Source: Oscillospiraceae bacterium (GTDB lineage: Bacteria > Bacillota > Clostridia > Oscillospirales > Ruminococcaceae). From it: DNA of 8,537 nt. The notes under the pieces are model-generated. The model worked only from the letters and a program-made list of their open reading frames with translations. It searched no databases and was not told where the DNA came from. The translations under genes and the position numbers were made by a program. Positions within the stretch are counted from its first letter, which is position 1; the number at the start of each line of letters is the position of its first letter. The stretch is taken from positions 1-8,537 of the forward strand of contig DXWR01000210.1 of assembly GCA_019416775.1 (NCBI GenBank), given 5' to 3'. This document shows positions 1-5,527 of this stretch, one piece after another.

Positions 1-81
1 GTTGACATTTCTTGGTGAATTCTTTGAATCATCGCGAAAAAAAGCCACAAAACTAAAGGAAAACCCCTTAAAATCACCTAA

Positions 82-110
82 AAAATGGAAATGTTTCACA
101 GAAAATGGAA
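82..110 (+). repeat. Short direct repeat upstream of the promoter
   Basis: The 9-mer AAAATGGAA occurs at 82-90 and again at 102-110, a spacing of 20 bp (about two helical turns), just ahead of the -35 box at 121. Its placement fits a tandem binding site for an activator, but the region is A-rich and the repeat is short, so chance is a real alternative. Confidence 0.3.
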
Positions 111-120
111 TCCAAAAAAC

Positions 121-149
121 TTGACAAGTTCCCGGCTCTTCACTATAAT
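121..149 (+). promoter_or_regulatory. Perfect-consensus sigma-A promoter of the G5/3D gene
   Basis: TTGACA at 121-126 and TATAAT at 144-149 are separated by exactly 17 nt, matching the housekeeping sigma-factor consensus at all 12 positions. Transcription should start near 156, leaving a leader of about 95 nt before the ATG at 251. The in-frame ATG at 152 would lie upstream of this start site, so the promoter also helps decide the translation start. An AT-rich stretch lies just upstream. The box match is seen directly; activity is inferred. Confidence 0.88.
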
Positions 150-250
150 GATTGCAAATCGGTAACAAGAATTACAAAAACACGCAAGCGAAGATTCCAT
201 CTACAATTTCCCCTACACTACGAAACACAGGAAATAAGGAGTTTATCATC

Positions 251-1288
251 ATGAGACTGGAATGCAAATGGCTCAAGGCCCACAAAGAGATCCTCTGCAA
301 AGCGATCTCTGCAGTTCTGATGGTAGCGATTATGGCTACTGTCCTCACCGGCCTGACCGCTGCGGAACAGGAAGTAAACATTCATGAAAATGGAACGGTG
401 TACTCCCGTTACACGGTGTATACCGATCCGGAAAAGATTCTGGAAAGCCAGGGCATCGTTTTGGAAGAGGGAGATGAATATGTCTTCTCCGGTTTTGAAG
501 ACGGTGTGGCAGACCTGACTGTGATGCGCGCCTTCCGGGTGGACATCCAGGCAGACGGGACTGTCAAGGAAGTGAAAATGGCCAGCGGCACCGTGGCGGA
601 AGCTCTGGAAAAAGCGGGCGTGACGGTTGGGGAAGACGATCTGATCAATGTCTCCATGGATCAGGAAGTGTTCTCCGGCATGACCATCGTCATCAACCGT
701 GTCACCTACACTCAGGAAGACACCACTGAAACCATCCCCTATGAAACCGTGGAAAACGGCACTCTCTCTACCCCCTACAGCACCTATGTGGAAACCGTTG
801 CCGGTGAAAACGGGGAAAAGGTAGTTACTACCCAGTACCGCTATGTGGACGGTGTTCTCACCGATTCCGAAGTAATCAACGAAGTCATCACCAAGAGTCC
901 GGTGAACCGGGTTCTGGACGTGATGGAACAGTATTACGTAGGCGGTGAACTGGTGCAGGCGGAAACCTCTCCGGTGCAGCTGGATGCCAATGGTATCCCG
1001 GTGAACTATAAGAGCAAGGTGACCGGCAAGGCTACTGCTTACTCTGCTTTGGGCAAACCCACCTCTTTGACCCCCGGCGCCGTAGCCATGGATTTGAGCA
1101 AGTACCCCAAGGGAACGAAGCTGTATATCGTGTCCAGCGACGGCAGCTATGTTTACGGCTACTCTGTAGTGCGGGATACCGGTGCCTTCGTGCACAACGG
1201 CAGCGGCGTGCTGGTGGACTGCTTCTTCAACACCTATGAAGAAAGCGTGCAGTTCGGCGCAAAGACTGTGGATGTTTACGTTCTGTAA
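251..1288 (+). CDS. DUF348–G5–3D domain cell-wall protein (YabE-like)
   Basis: Protein of 345 aa, probably exported and acting on or binding peptidoglycan. Residues 1-15 are basic and 18-37 form a hydrophobic export or anchor segment. Two DUF348 (ubiquitin-like) repeats lie at about 39-80 and 93-135, a G5 domain at about 151-221, and a C-terminal 3D domain at about 257-345. The 3D domain shows its three hallmark aspartates: D281 (in AMDLSKYPKG), D309 (in VVRDTG) and D323 (in LVDCFF). It resembles the MltA/Rpf-like beta-barrel of B. subtilis YabE, and a role in wall turnover or resuscitation is inferred from that family. The start at 251 is chosen because AAGGAG (236-241) sits 9 nt upstream. 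The earlier in-frame ATG at 152 precedes the predicted transcript start and lacks a ribosome site. The gene is monocistronic, with its own promoter and terminator. No NlpC/P60 or lysozyme domain is attached. Domain identity is confident; exact enzymatic activity is not. Confidence 0.9.
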   Translation: MRLECKWLKAHKEILCKAISAVLMVAIMATVLTGLTAAEQEVNIHENGTVYSRYTVYTDPEKILESQGIVLEEGDEYVFSGFEDGVADLTVMRAFRVDIQADGTVKEVKMASGTVAEALEKAGVTVGEDDLINVSMDQEVFSGMTIVINRVTYTQEDTTETIPYETVENGTLSTPYSTYVETVAGENGEKVVTTQYRYVDGVLTDSEVINEVITKSPVNRVLDVMEQYYVGGELVQAETSPVQLDANGIPVNYKSKVTGKATAYSALGKPTSLTPGAVAMDLSKYPKGTKLYIVSSDGSYVYGYSVVRDTGAFVHNGSGVLVDCFFNTYEESVQFGAKTVDVYVL

Positions 1289-1312
1289 TATCAACTGAAT
1301 TATTTACAAAAA

Positions 1313-1363
1313 GGAATCTCCTTGGGCTGCGAAACCGGCAGTTGAAGGAGATTTTTCTTTTTT
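1313..1363 (+). terminator. Rho-independent terminator of the G5/3D gene
   Basis: The arms AATCTCCTT (1315-1323) and AAGGAGATT (1345-1353) are perfectly complementary. A smaller CTGC/GCAG pairing lies inside the loop. A T-rich tract runs through 1352-1363 (TTTTTCTTTTTT). It begins about 25 nt after the stop codon. Confidence 0.9.
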
Positions 1364-1375
1364 GGAAAGTCAGGA

Positions 1376-1418
1376 CAAAAAGAAACCCGAGAGCGACGAA
1401 CCGGCTCTCGGGCTTTGT
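1376..1418 (-). terminator. Rho-independent terminator of fabD-aroE
   Basis: Read on the minus strand, CCCGAGAGC (1412-1404 complement) pairs perfectly with GCTCTCGGG (1394-1386 complement) around a 9-nt loop. TTTCTTTTTG follows (1385-1376). The upstream AAG can extend the stem by pairing into the T tract. The hairpin begins only a few bases beyond the aroE stop codon. Confidence 0.9.
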
Positions 1419-1423
1419 CTTGT

Positions 1424-2290
1424 TTATGCCTGGAAGTGAACTTCCATGTAATCTTTGGCTTGCAGGATGACCTGCTGGATCTGTTGGTCGGTAAATTCAT
1501 CGCCGAACCAAATTTCGTGGGCCACTGCCGCCTGCCATACCAACATGGACAAGCCGCCTTTGGCGGGAATGCCCAGAAATTTGGCGGTTTGAATCAGCTT
1601 GGTTTCGTATGGATTATACACTAAATCAAACACCGCTTCCGCCTGCCGGATCACATCCTCCGTCACAGGGCAGCCTTCAATATGGGGATACATTCCCACA
1701 GGAGTGGCGTTGACCAGCAGCCGATAGGAACCCTTTGGCTGGTCCAGCAGACAGTTTTGAATCTTCGCATCGGGACGGATCGCGAGCAGCCGCTGCTTTA
1801 AGGCGGCAGCCTGTTCTACGTCTTCTTTGCGCACTGCAATGGTCAAAGGGGAACCTGCCAGGATCACTTCGGTGGCGATCATATTGGCTACGCCGCCGCT
1901 GCCCAGCATCAGCACCGGGCCTTGGGAAAGTTCCACCCCCAAGCTGCGGATGCCGTGGAGAAATCCGTCTACGTCAGTGTTGTGGCCGATATAGCGGCCG
2001 TCTTTGATTTCTACCGTGTTTACGGACTGATACAGCTTGGCCTTTTCCGAAAGTTCAGTGAGGAAGGGGATGATTTCCACCTTATAGGGAATGGTGATAT
2101 TGAATCCCTGGCCGGCCAGCAGATGGGGCACTTGGTTTTTTAAATCGTCCGGTGCCACATCATGTAGGCCGTAAGGCTGGGGATGTCCCGAGAGGGCAAA
2201 CAGGGCTTCGTGGATGAAGGGGGACATGGAGTGTCCTAGGGGATGACCCAGCAGTCCGAAACTGGGGGTTTGCGCGTTGGTTTGTGTCAC
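1424..2290 (-). CDS. aroE: Shikimate dehydrogenase
   Basis: NADP-dependent reduction of 3-dehydroshikimate to shikimate, in the cytosolic chorismate pathway. The 288-aa length is normal for AroE. Substrate-site motifs are seen: GHPLGHSMSP (15-24, with the Ser pair S21/S23), FNITIPYK with catalytic K70, N91, and NTDVDGF with D106. The Rossmann loop is GSGGVA (130-135), a variant of the usual GAGGAA/R. NATPVGM and a C-terminal GGLSMLVWQAA helix complete the family pattern. The position that is usually N-R-T in the NADP phosphate loop reads V-R-K, so the cofactor contact is slightly divergent. It starts with GTG, not ATG: GTG at 2290-2288 overlaps the fabD stop TGA (2289-2287) as GTGA. GGAGG lies 10 nt upstream, inside the end of fabD. 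No later in-frame Met would keep the substrate site. It is co-transcribed with fabD and followed by a terminator. Identity is secure; classing it as AroE rather than a quinate/shikimate dehydrogenase paralogue is the likelier reading. Confidence 0.95.
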   Translation of the reverse strand: MTQTNAQTPSFGLLGHPLGHSMSPFIHEALFALSGHPQPYGLHDVAPDDLKNQVPHLLAGQGFNITIPYKVEIIPFLTELSEKAKLYQSVNTVEIKDGRYIGHNTDVDGFLHGIRSLGVELSQGPVLMLGSGGVANMIATEVILAGSPLTIAVRKEDVEQAAALKQRLLAIRPDAKIQNCLLDQPKGSYRLLVNATPVGMYPHIEGCPVTEDVIRQAEAVFDLVYNPYETKLIQTAKFLGIPAKGGLSMLVWQAAVAHEIWFGDEFTDQQIQQVILQAKDYMEVHFQA

Positions 2291-2305
2291 AGGCCCAGGA
2301 CCTCC
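2287..2305 (-). promoter_or_regulatory. GTGA stop/start overlap and internal ribosome site coupling fabD to aroE
   Basis: On the minus strand GGAGG (2305-2301) lies within the last codons of fabD, 10 nt before the aroE GTG. The four bases 2290-2287 read GTGA, so the aroE start and fabD stop share two bases. This arrangement typically gives translational coupling by terminating ribosomes. It also fixes the aroE start codon. Confidence 0.85.
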
Positions 2306-3216
2306 ACTGCTTTTTGGTAGGTCTTTTCATCCTCCACATTCATGGACTCCACGCCGCTGAGGGTTTTTTTCACCAAGCCGGTGAGAACCTTGCCGGGGCC
2401 GCATTCCACAAAGGTGTCGTAACCGGCTTGCTTCATGTTGTCCAGCTCGGTGGTGAACCGGACGGGGGAGACAATATGCTTGGCCAGGTAGCCGGGCATA
2501 TCGCTGACGTCGGTGAGCAGCTGGCCGGTGAGGTTGCAGTAAAACTCTTTTTTGGGGGCAGAGAATTTCACGTCCTTGATTTTTTCATAAAACGCATCTG
2601 CCGCAGGCTGCATCAGTTTGGAGTGGAAGGCAGCACTGACCGCCAGTTTAACGCAGCGCCGTGCACCCATTTCGGTGAACTTGGCAATGGCGGCGTCCAC
2701 AGCGGCGGTTTCTCCGGCGATGACGGTCTGTACCGGGCTGTTGTAGTTGACGGGAACCACATAACCTTCAACCTGGGTGCAGCCTTCTTCCACCTGCTGG
2801 GGAGTGAGACCCAGAATGGCGCACATGCTGCCGGACTGCTGTTCAGCGCATTCCTGCATACAGGCGGCACGTTCTTTGATCAGACGGAAACCGTCCTCCA
2901 TGCTCACCATGCCGGCGGCAACCATGGCGGCGTATTCGCCTAAAGAGTGGCCTGTGGCGCCGTCAAAGGTGAAACCGGCCTTTTCCATGGCTTTGAGGGC
3001 CACCAGGCTGGTAGTGAAGATGGCGGGCTGGCTGATCTTGGTCTGTGCCAGGGTGGCGGCGTCTGCTTCCAGGCAGAGCTGTTTTAGATCCATACCGGTG
3101 ATGTCGCTGCCGCATTGGTAAATGGTTTCTGCTTCGGGGCAGAGCGCCAATAGCTGCTTGCCCATTCCTTCGTACTGGGAGCCTTGTCCGGAGCACAATA
3201 ACATCGTCTTGCTCAT
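2287..3216 (-). CDS. fabD: Malonyl-CoA:acyl carrier protein transacylase
   Basis: Transfers malonate from CoA to the phosphopantetheine of ACP, supplying the extender for fatty-acid elongation. The protein is 309 aa, typical for FabD. Seen: the oxyanion loop GQGSQ (10-14), the nucleophile elbow GHSLGEY with S91, the carboxylate-binding R116 (KERAACM), the catalytic H198 in AAFHS, and the C-terminal GPGKVLTGL (273-281). The start at 3216 is supported by an AAGGAAGG ribosome site ending 6 nt upstream. It reads leftward, divergent from fabH, and is translationally coupled to aroE. In many related clusters fabD lies inside the fab operon between fabK and fabG; here it has been separated from the other fab genes and points the other way. 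All key residues are present, so it should be active. Confidence 0.97.
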   Translation of the reverse strand: MSKTMLLCSGQGSQYEGMGKQLLALCPEAETIYQCGSDITGMDLKQLCLEADAATLAQTKISQPAIFTTSLVALKAMEKAGFTFDGATGHSLGEYAAMVAAGMVSMEDGFRLIKERAACMQECAEQQSGSMCAILGLTPQQVEEGCTQVEGYVVPVNYNSPVQTVIAGETAAVDAAIAKFTEMGARRCVKLAVSAAFHSKLMQPAADAFYEKIKDVKFSAPKKEFYCNLTGQLLTDVSDMPGYLAKHIVSPVRFTTELDNMKQAGYDTFVECGPGKVLTGLVKKTLSGVESMNVEDEKTYQKAVEVLGL

Positions 3217-3285
3217 TTTTTGCCTTCCTTTCTAAAATAGGAACACGTTTTATTTTATTGCTATTTTGATTTCCTCTAGTTTTCG

Positions 3286-3324
3286 TTTGCCGGCGAAACA
3301 ACCAGTAAGCGTATAGCCGGCAAA
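3286..3324 (-). repeat. GC-rich inverted repeat in the fabD leader
   Basis: TTTGCCGGC (3286-3294) and GCCGGCAAA (3316-3324) are exact complements across a 21-nt spacer. If fabD is transcribed from about 3355, this folds into a stable hairpin about 70 nt ahead of the fabD start. No T tract follows on either strand, so it is not an ordinary terminator. It could stabilise the transcript, bind a regulator, or be a DNA operator. Confidence 0.5.
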
Positions 3325-3361
3325 GGAGAAACTCAGGGAAATCGGCATAGCCAACAATTCT

Positions 3362-3390
3362 ATTATACCGGATGGGGGACAAAAAGGAAA
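3362..3390 (-). promoter_or_regulatory. Probable fabD-aroE promoter
   Basis: On the minus strand a perfect TATAAT (3367-3362) is preceded, at 17 nt, by a weak -35 TTTCCT (3390-3385, 3 of 6 matches). Transcription would start near 3355, giving a leader of about 140 nt. The poor -35 suggests help from an activator or a low basal level; this is an inference. Confidence 0.55.
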
Positions 3391-3399
3391 CCCTGTCCC
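3376..3399. repeat. Inverted repeat across the fabD -35 region
   Basis: GGGACA (3376-3381) and TGTCCC (3394-3399) are perfect complements with a 12-nt spacer that contains the proposed fabD -35 box (3385-3390). The position is that of an operator. It is short enough to be chance. Confidence 0.35.
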
Positions 3400-3492
3400 G
3401 GAAAACTGGGTACCCTCCCAAAAATTCGGCACTGTTTTTATGTAATCTGCCCACATCTTGGGAAAATCTGAAAAAAATACCGTCGTTCTGGT

Positions 3493-3502
3493 GGTTGCAA
3501 CC
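3493..3502. repeat. Palindrome GGTTGCAACC covering the fabH P1 -35 box
   Basis: A perfect 10-bp palindrome whose central six bases TTGCAA (3495-3500) are also the proposed -35 element of P1. A dimeric repressor bound here would block RNA polymerase directly. This is an operator candidate from position and symmetry only. Confidence 0.4.
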
Positions 3503-3522
3503 GCTCAAAAATATGTTATAAT
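3495..3522 (+). promoter_or_regulatory. fabH operon promoter P1 (extended -10)
   Basis: TTGCAA (3495-3500, 4 of 6 consensus) is followed after 16 nt by TATAAT (3517-3522), preceded by TG at 3514-3515 to give the extended -10 TGTTATAAT. The predicted start near 3529 gives a leader of about 165 nt before fabH. Confidence 0.65.
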
Positions 3523-3557
3523 GGACAAGAAGAAAAAAAGTGTCTAATAACTCGATG

Positions 3558-3599
3558 CTTTTCCATCCGAAAAAAGCTGAGGTTTCCGATGTGGAAAGG
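3558..3599 (+). repeat. Dyad TTTCC-N5-GGAAA and competing stem between P1 and P2
   Basis: TTTCC (3583-3587) and GGAAA (3593-3597) form a perfect 5-bp dyad with a 5-nt centre, ending just ahead of the P2 -35 box. The same GGAAA segment can instead pair as part of CTTTTCCA (3558-3565) with TGGAAAGG (3592-3599), an 8-bp stem with one G·U. It could be a DNA operator for P2 or a structure in the P1 leader. No T tract follows. Confidence 0.35.
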
Positions 3600-3600
3600 G

Positions 3601-3630
3601 TTGGCAATAAGGTGTAATTTGTGCTATACT
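3601..3630 (+). promoter_or_regulatory. fabH operon promoter P2 (extended -10)
   Basis: TTGGCA (3601-3606) and TATACT (3625-3630) are 18 nt apart, with TG at 3622-3623 making the extended -10 TGCTATACT. Transcription should begin near 3637, about 58 nt before the fabH ATG. Its match to consensus is comparable to or better than P1. Confidence 0.65.
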
Positions 3631-3694
3631 TGAAATGTCGGAATCGAACAGCATATACGGTAAAAAAAGCGAATCCTGACAAGGGAGGAACATT

Positions 3695-4681
3695 ATGGGC
3701 ATTTCCGTTTTGGGGGCAGGCTGTTGTCTGCCGCAGCAAGAAGTGGACAACCATGCGTTCGAGTCTTTTATTGAGACTTCGGATGAATGGATCACCACCC
3801 GTACCGGCATTCAGTGCCGGCGGATTTCTGATGGGATCTTGACCTATCAGATGGGGGCAGAAGCTGCCCGACAGGCGTTGGAAAACGCCAATATTGCGCC
3901 GGAAGAGATTGACATGGTCATCGCCACCACCGTCACCGCAGACGCCACCACTCCCAGTTTAGCCTGCTTAGCTGCCGCTGAAGTGGGAATCCATACCGCT
4001 CCCTGCATGGACTTGAACGCCGCCTGCACCGGCTTTGTCTATGCGTTGGATGTGGCGGAAAAGTATCTGCGCACCGATTCGGCCAAAAAGATTTTGATTA
4101 TTTCCGCCGAAATGATGAGCCGGATCGTGAACTTCAAAGACCGTTCCAGCTGCGTCCTCTTCGGGGACGGCGCCGCCGCTGTGGTGGTGGGCCCTTCGGA
4201 TAAGATGTACCACTCCTGGCTGGCCTGCAATTTGGACGGCCGGTACAAGATTTTCTCCAAAGCCACCAACTCGGAAAACCCCTTCCGTCAAAAAGAGTTT
4301 GATTGGCCGGAGGAGGTGGCGCACATGCAGCCCGGTTTGATGGAAATGGCGGGCAACGACGTGTATCGCTTTGCCACCCAGGCCATGCCGGAAGCGGTGC
4401 AGCGCTGCTGTGAAAAGGCCGGACTCACACCGGAACAGTTGGACCGGATCATTCCCCACCAGGCCAATCTGCGGATTATCCGCACGGCATTGAAGCATTT
4501 GGGTCTGCCGGAGGAAAAAGTACACATCAACATTCAGCATTACGGCAACATCTCCAGTGCCTGCATTCCCCTGTCGCTGTGTGAAATGCAGCAGGCCGGC
4601 GAGCTTCATCCGGGGGACAAGATTTGCCTGGTGGGCTTCGGCTCCGGTTTGACCTACGGCGCTGCTGTGCTGGAATGGTAA
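3695..4681 (+). CDS. fabH: Beta-ketoacyl-ACP synthase III
   Basis: Condenses a short acyl-CoA primer with malonyl-ACP to begin fatty-acid synthesis. The protein is 328 aa, usual for FabH. The thiolase-fold catalytic triad is C111 (in LNAACTGF), H255 (in IIPHQAN) and N285 (in HYGNISSA). GFGSGLTYGAAV near the C-terminus is the family glycine-rich motif. DEWITTRTGI (30-39) is the conserved N-terminal segment. The asparagine motif is slightly unusual: I286 replaces the common Thr of GNTSAAS. The start is set by AGGGAGG (3682-3688), 6 nt before the ATG. It is the first gene of the rightward operon, behind P1 and P2. Primer choice (acetyl versus branched acyl-CoA) cannot be read from the sequence by eye. 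Confidence 0.97.
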   Translation: MGISVLGAGCCLPQQEVDNHAFESFIETSDEWITTRTGIQCRRISDGILTYQMGAEAARQALENANIAPEEIDMVIATTVTADATTPSLACLAAAEVGIHTAPCMDLNAACTGFVYALDVAEKYLRTDSAKKILIISAEMMSRIVNFKDRSSCVLFGDGAAAVVVGPSDKMYHSWLACNLDGRYKIFSKATNSENPFRQKEFDWPEEVAHMQPGLMEMAGNDVYRFATQAMPEAVQRCCEKAGLTPEQLDRIIPHQANLRIIRTALKHLGLPEEKVHINIQHYGNISSACIPLSLCEMQQAGELHPGDKICLVGFGSGLTYGAAVLEW

Positions 4682-4747
4682 GGCTGAATCCATAAATCAT
4701 AGGTTTCGAAATTCCCTTAAAATAAAAAACGTAAAGGAGTCAGAAGT

Positions 4748-5491
4748 ATGAGTAAGACTGCATTGATCACTGGCGCATCCCAGGGCTTAGGCGCGGCCAT
4801 GGCCCTTCGTCTGGCGAAAGACGGCTTTAATATCGCCATCAACTGCCGGGGCGAGTATGAATTGGAAAACGGCGGCAAGCAGACCCAGAAAGCTTGCCAA
4901 GACCTGGGCGTAGAAGCGGAATGCTTTTTGTGCGACGTTTCCAAGTTTGATGCTTGCAAGGAAATGGTGGACGCAGTCAAAGAGCGCTTCGGCACCATTG
5001 ACGTACTGGTCAACAATGCCGGCATTACGAAAGACGGTTTGATTGCCCGGATGAGCGAAGAACAGTTTGACATCGTTACCTCTGTCAACTATAAGAGCGT
5101 GTTTAACATGATCCGTCACGTCACCCCTGTGATGATGAAGCAGCGCAGCGGCCGGATCATCAATGTGTCCAGCGTATCCGGGGTATATGGCAACGCGGGC
5201 CAGTTCAACTACTCCGCCACCAAGGCCGGCATTGTGGGCATGACCCTCACCGCCGCCAAGGAGTTGGGTCCGCGGAACATCAATGTCAACGCCATTGCCC
5301 CCGGCTTTATCCGCACCCCCATGACCGACGTGCTCACCGACGCACAGAAAAAAGCAGCGGAAAGCGTGGTGGCGCTGAAGCGGTTCGGCGAACCGGAAGA
5401 AGTGGCCAGCGTAGTTTCCTTCCTGGCTGGCCCGGATTCCAGCTATGTGTCCGGACAAGTCATCGTCATCGACGGCGCCATGTCCATTTAA
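4748..5491 (+). CDS. fabG: 3-oxoacyl-ACP reductase
   Basis: NADPH-dependent reduction of 3-ketoacyl-ACP to 3-hydroxyacyl-ACP. It is a classical short-chain dehydrogenase of 247 aa. Cofactor motif TGASQGLG lies at 8-15, NNAG at 89-92, active-site N114, S142 (NVSSVSG), and Y155 with K159 (NYSATK). APGFIRTPMTD (184-194) is the typical segment after the active site. AAAGGAG (4733-4739) lies 8 nt before the ATG. The 66-bp gap from fabH holds no gene and no terminator, so read-through from the fabH promoters is expected. Genomic context makes FabG much more likely than another SDR. Confidence 0.96.
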   Translation: MSKTALITGASQGLGAAMALRLAKDGFNIAINCRGEYELENGGKQTQKACQDLGVEAECFLCDVSKFDACKEMVDAVKERFGTIDVLVNNAGITKDGLIARMSEEQFDIVTSVNYKSVFNMIRHVTPVMMKQRSGRIINVSSVSGVYGNAGQFNYSATKAGIVGMTLTAAKELGPRNINVNAIAPGFIRTPMTDVLTDAQKKAAESVVALKRFGEPEEVASVVSFLAGPDSSYVSGQVIVIDGAMSI

Positions 5492-5527
5492 CCCTATCTG
5501 ATAAAAGAAGATCAAGGAGGCAGCAAG

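Larger units (their letters stand above)
3217..3694. promoter_or_regulatory. Divergent fabD / fabH control region (478 bp)
   Basis: AT-rich, non-coding compared with its flanks. It contains a leftward promoter for fabD (3362-3390) and two rightward promoters for fabH (3495-3522 and 3601-3630). It also has inverted repeats at 3286-3324, 3376-3399, 3493-3502 and 3583-3597, plus an 8-bp palindrome GGGTACCC at 3408-3415. Several open frames cross it but none has a ribosome site with recognisable protein content. I looked for FapR-like (TTAGTACC-type) and FabT-like (TTTGA-N-TCAAA type) operators and saw neither. Separate regulation of the two arms is inferred. Confidence 0.7.

Noticed and set aside
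2..30. A second TTGACA at 2-7 as a promoter
   Set aside because: No acceptable -10 box occurs at 16-18 nt; position 25-30 reads TGAATC.
152..250. Upstream in-frame ATG at 152 as the start of the G5/3D protein
   Set aside because: It precedes the predicted transcript start (about 156), has no ribosome site, and adds a polar stretch ahead of the export signal.
218..1294. 358-codon open frame antisense to the G5/3D gene
   Set aside because: The plus strand has a promoter, ribosome site, export segment and domains; the antisense product has none.
3250..3456. 68-codon minus-strand frame in the fabD-fabH intergenic region
   Set aside because: It overlaps the predicted fabD promoter and leader, and has no ribosome site or recognisable protein features.
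3521..3547. Tiny frame MDKKKKSV beginning at 3521
   Set aside because: Its ATG overlaps the P1 -10 box and lies before the predicted transcript start, with no ribosome site.
3217..3694. FapR or FabT operator, T-box or known riboswitch in the divergent region
   Set aside because: I searched by eye for the consensus half-sites and for the T-box GGGTGG-ACCGCG element and saw none. The dyads present do not match them.
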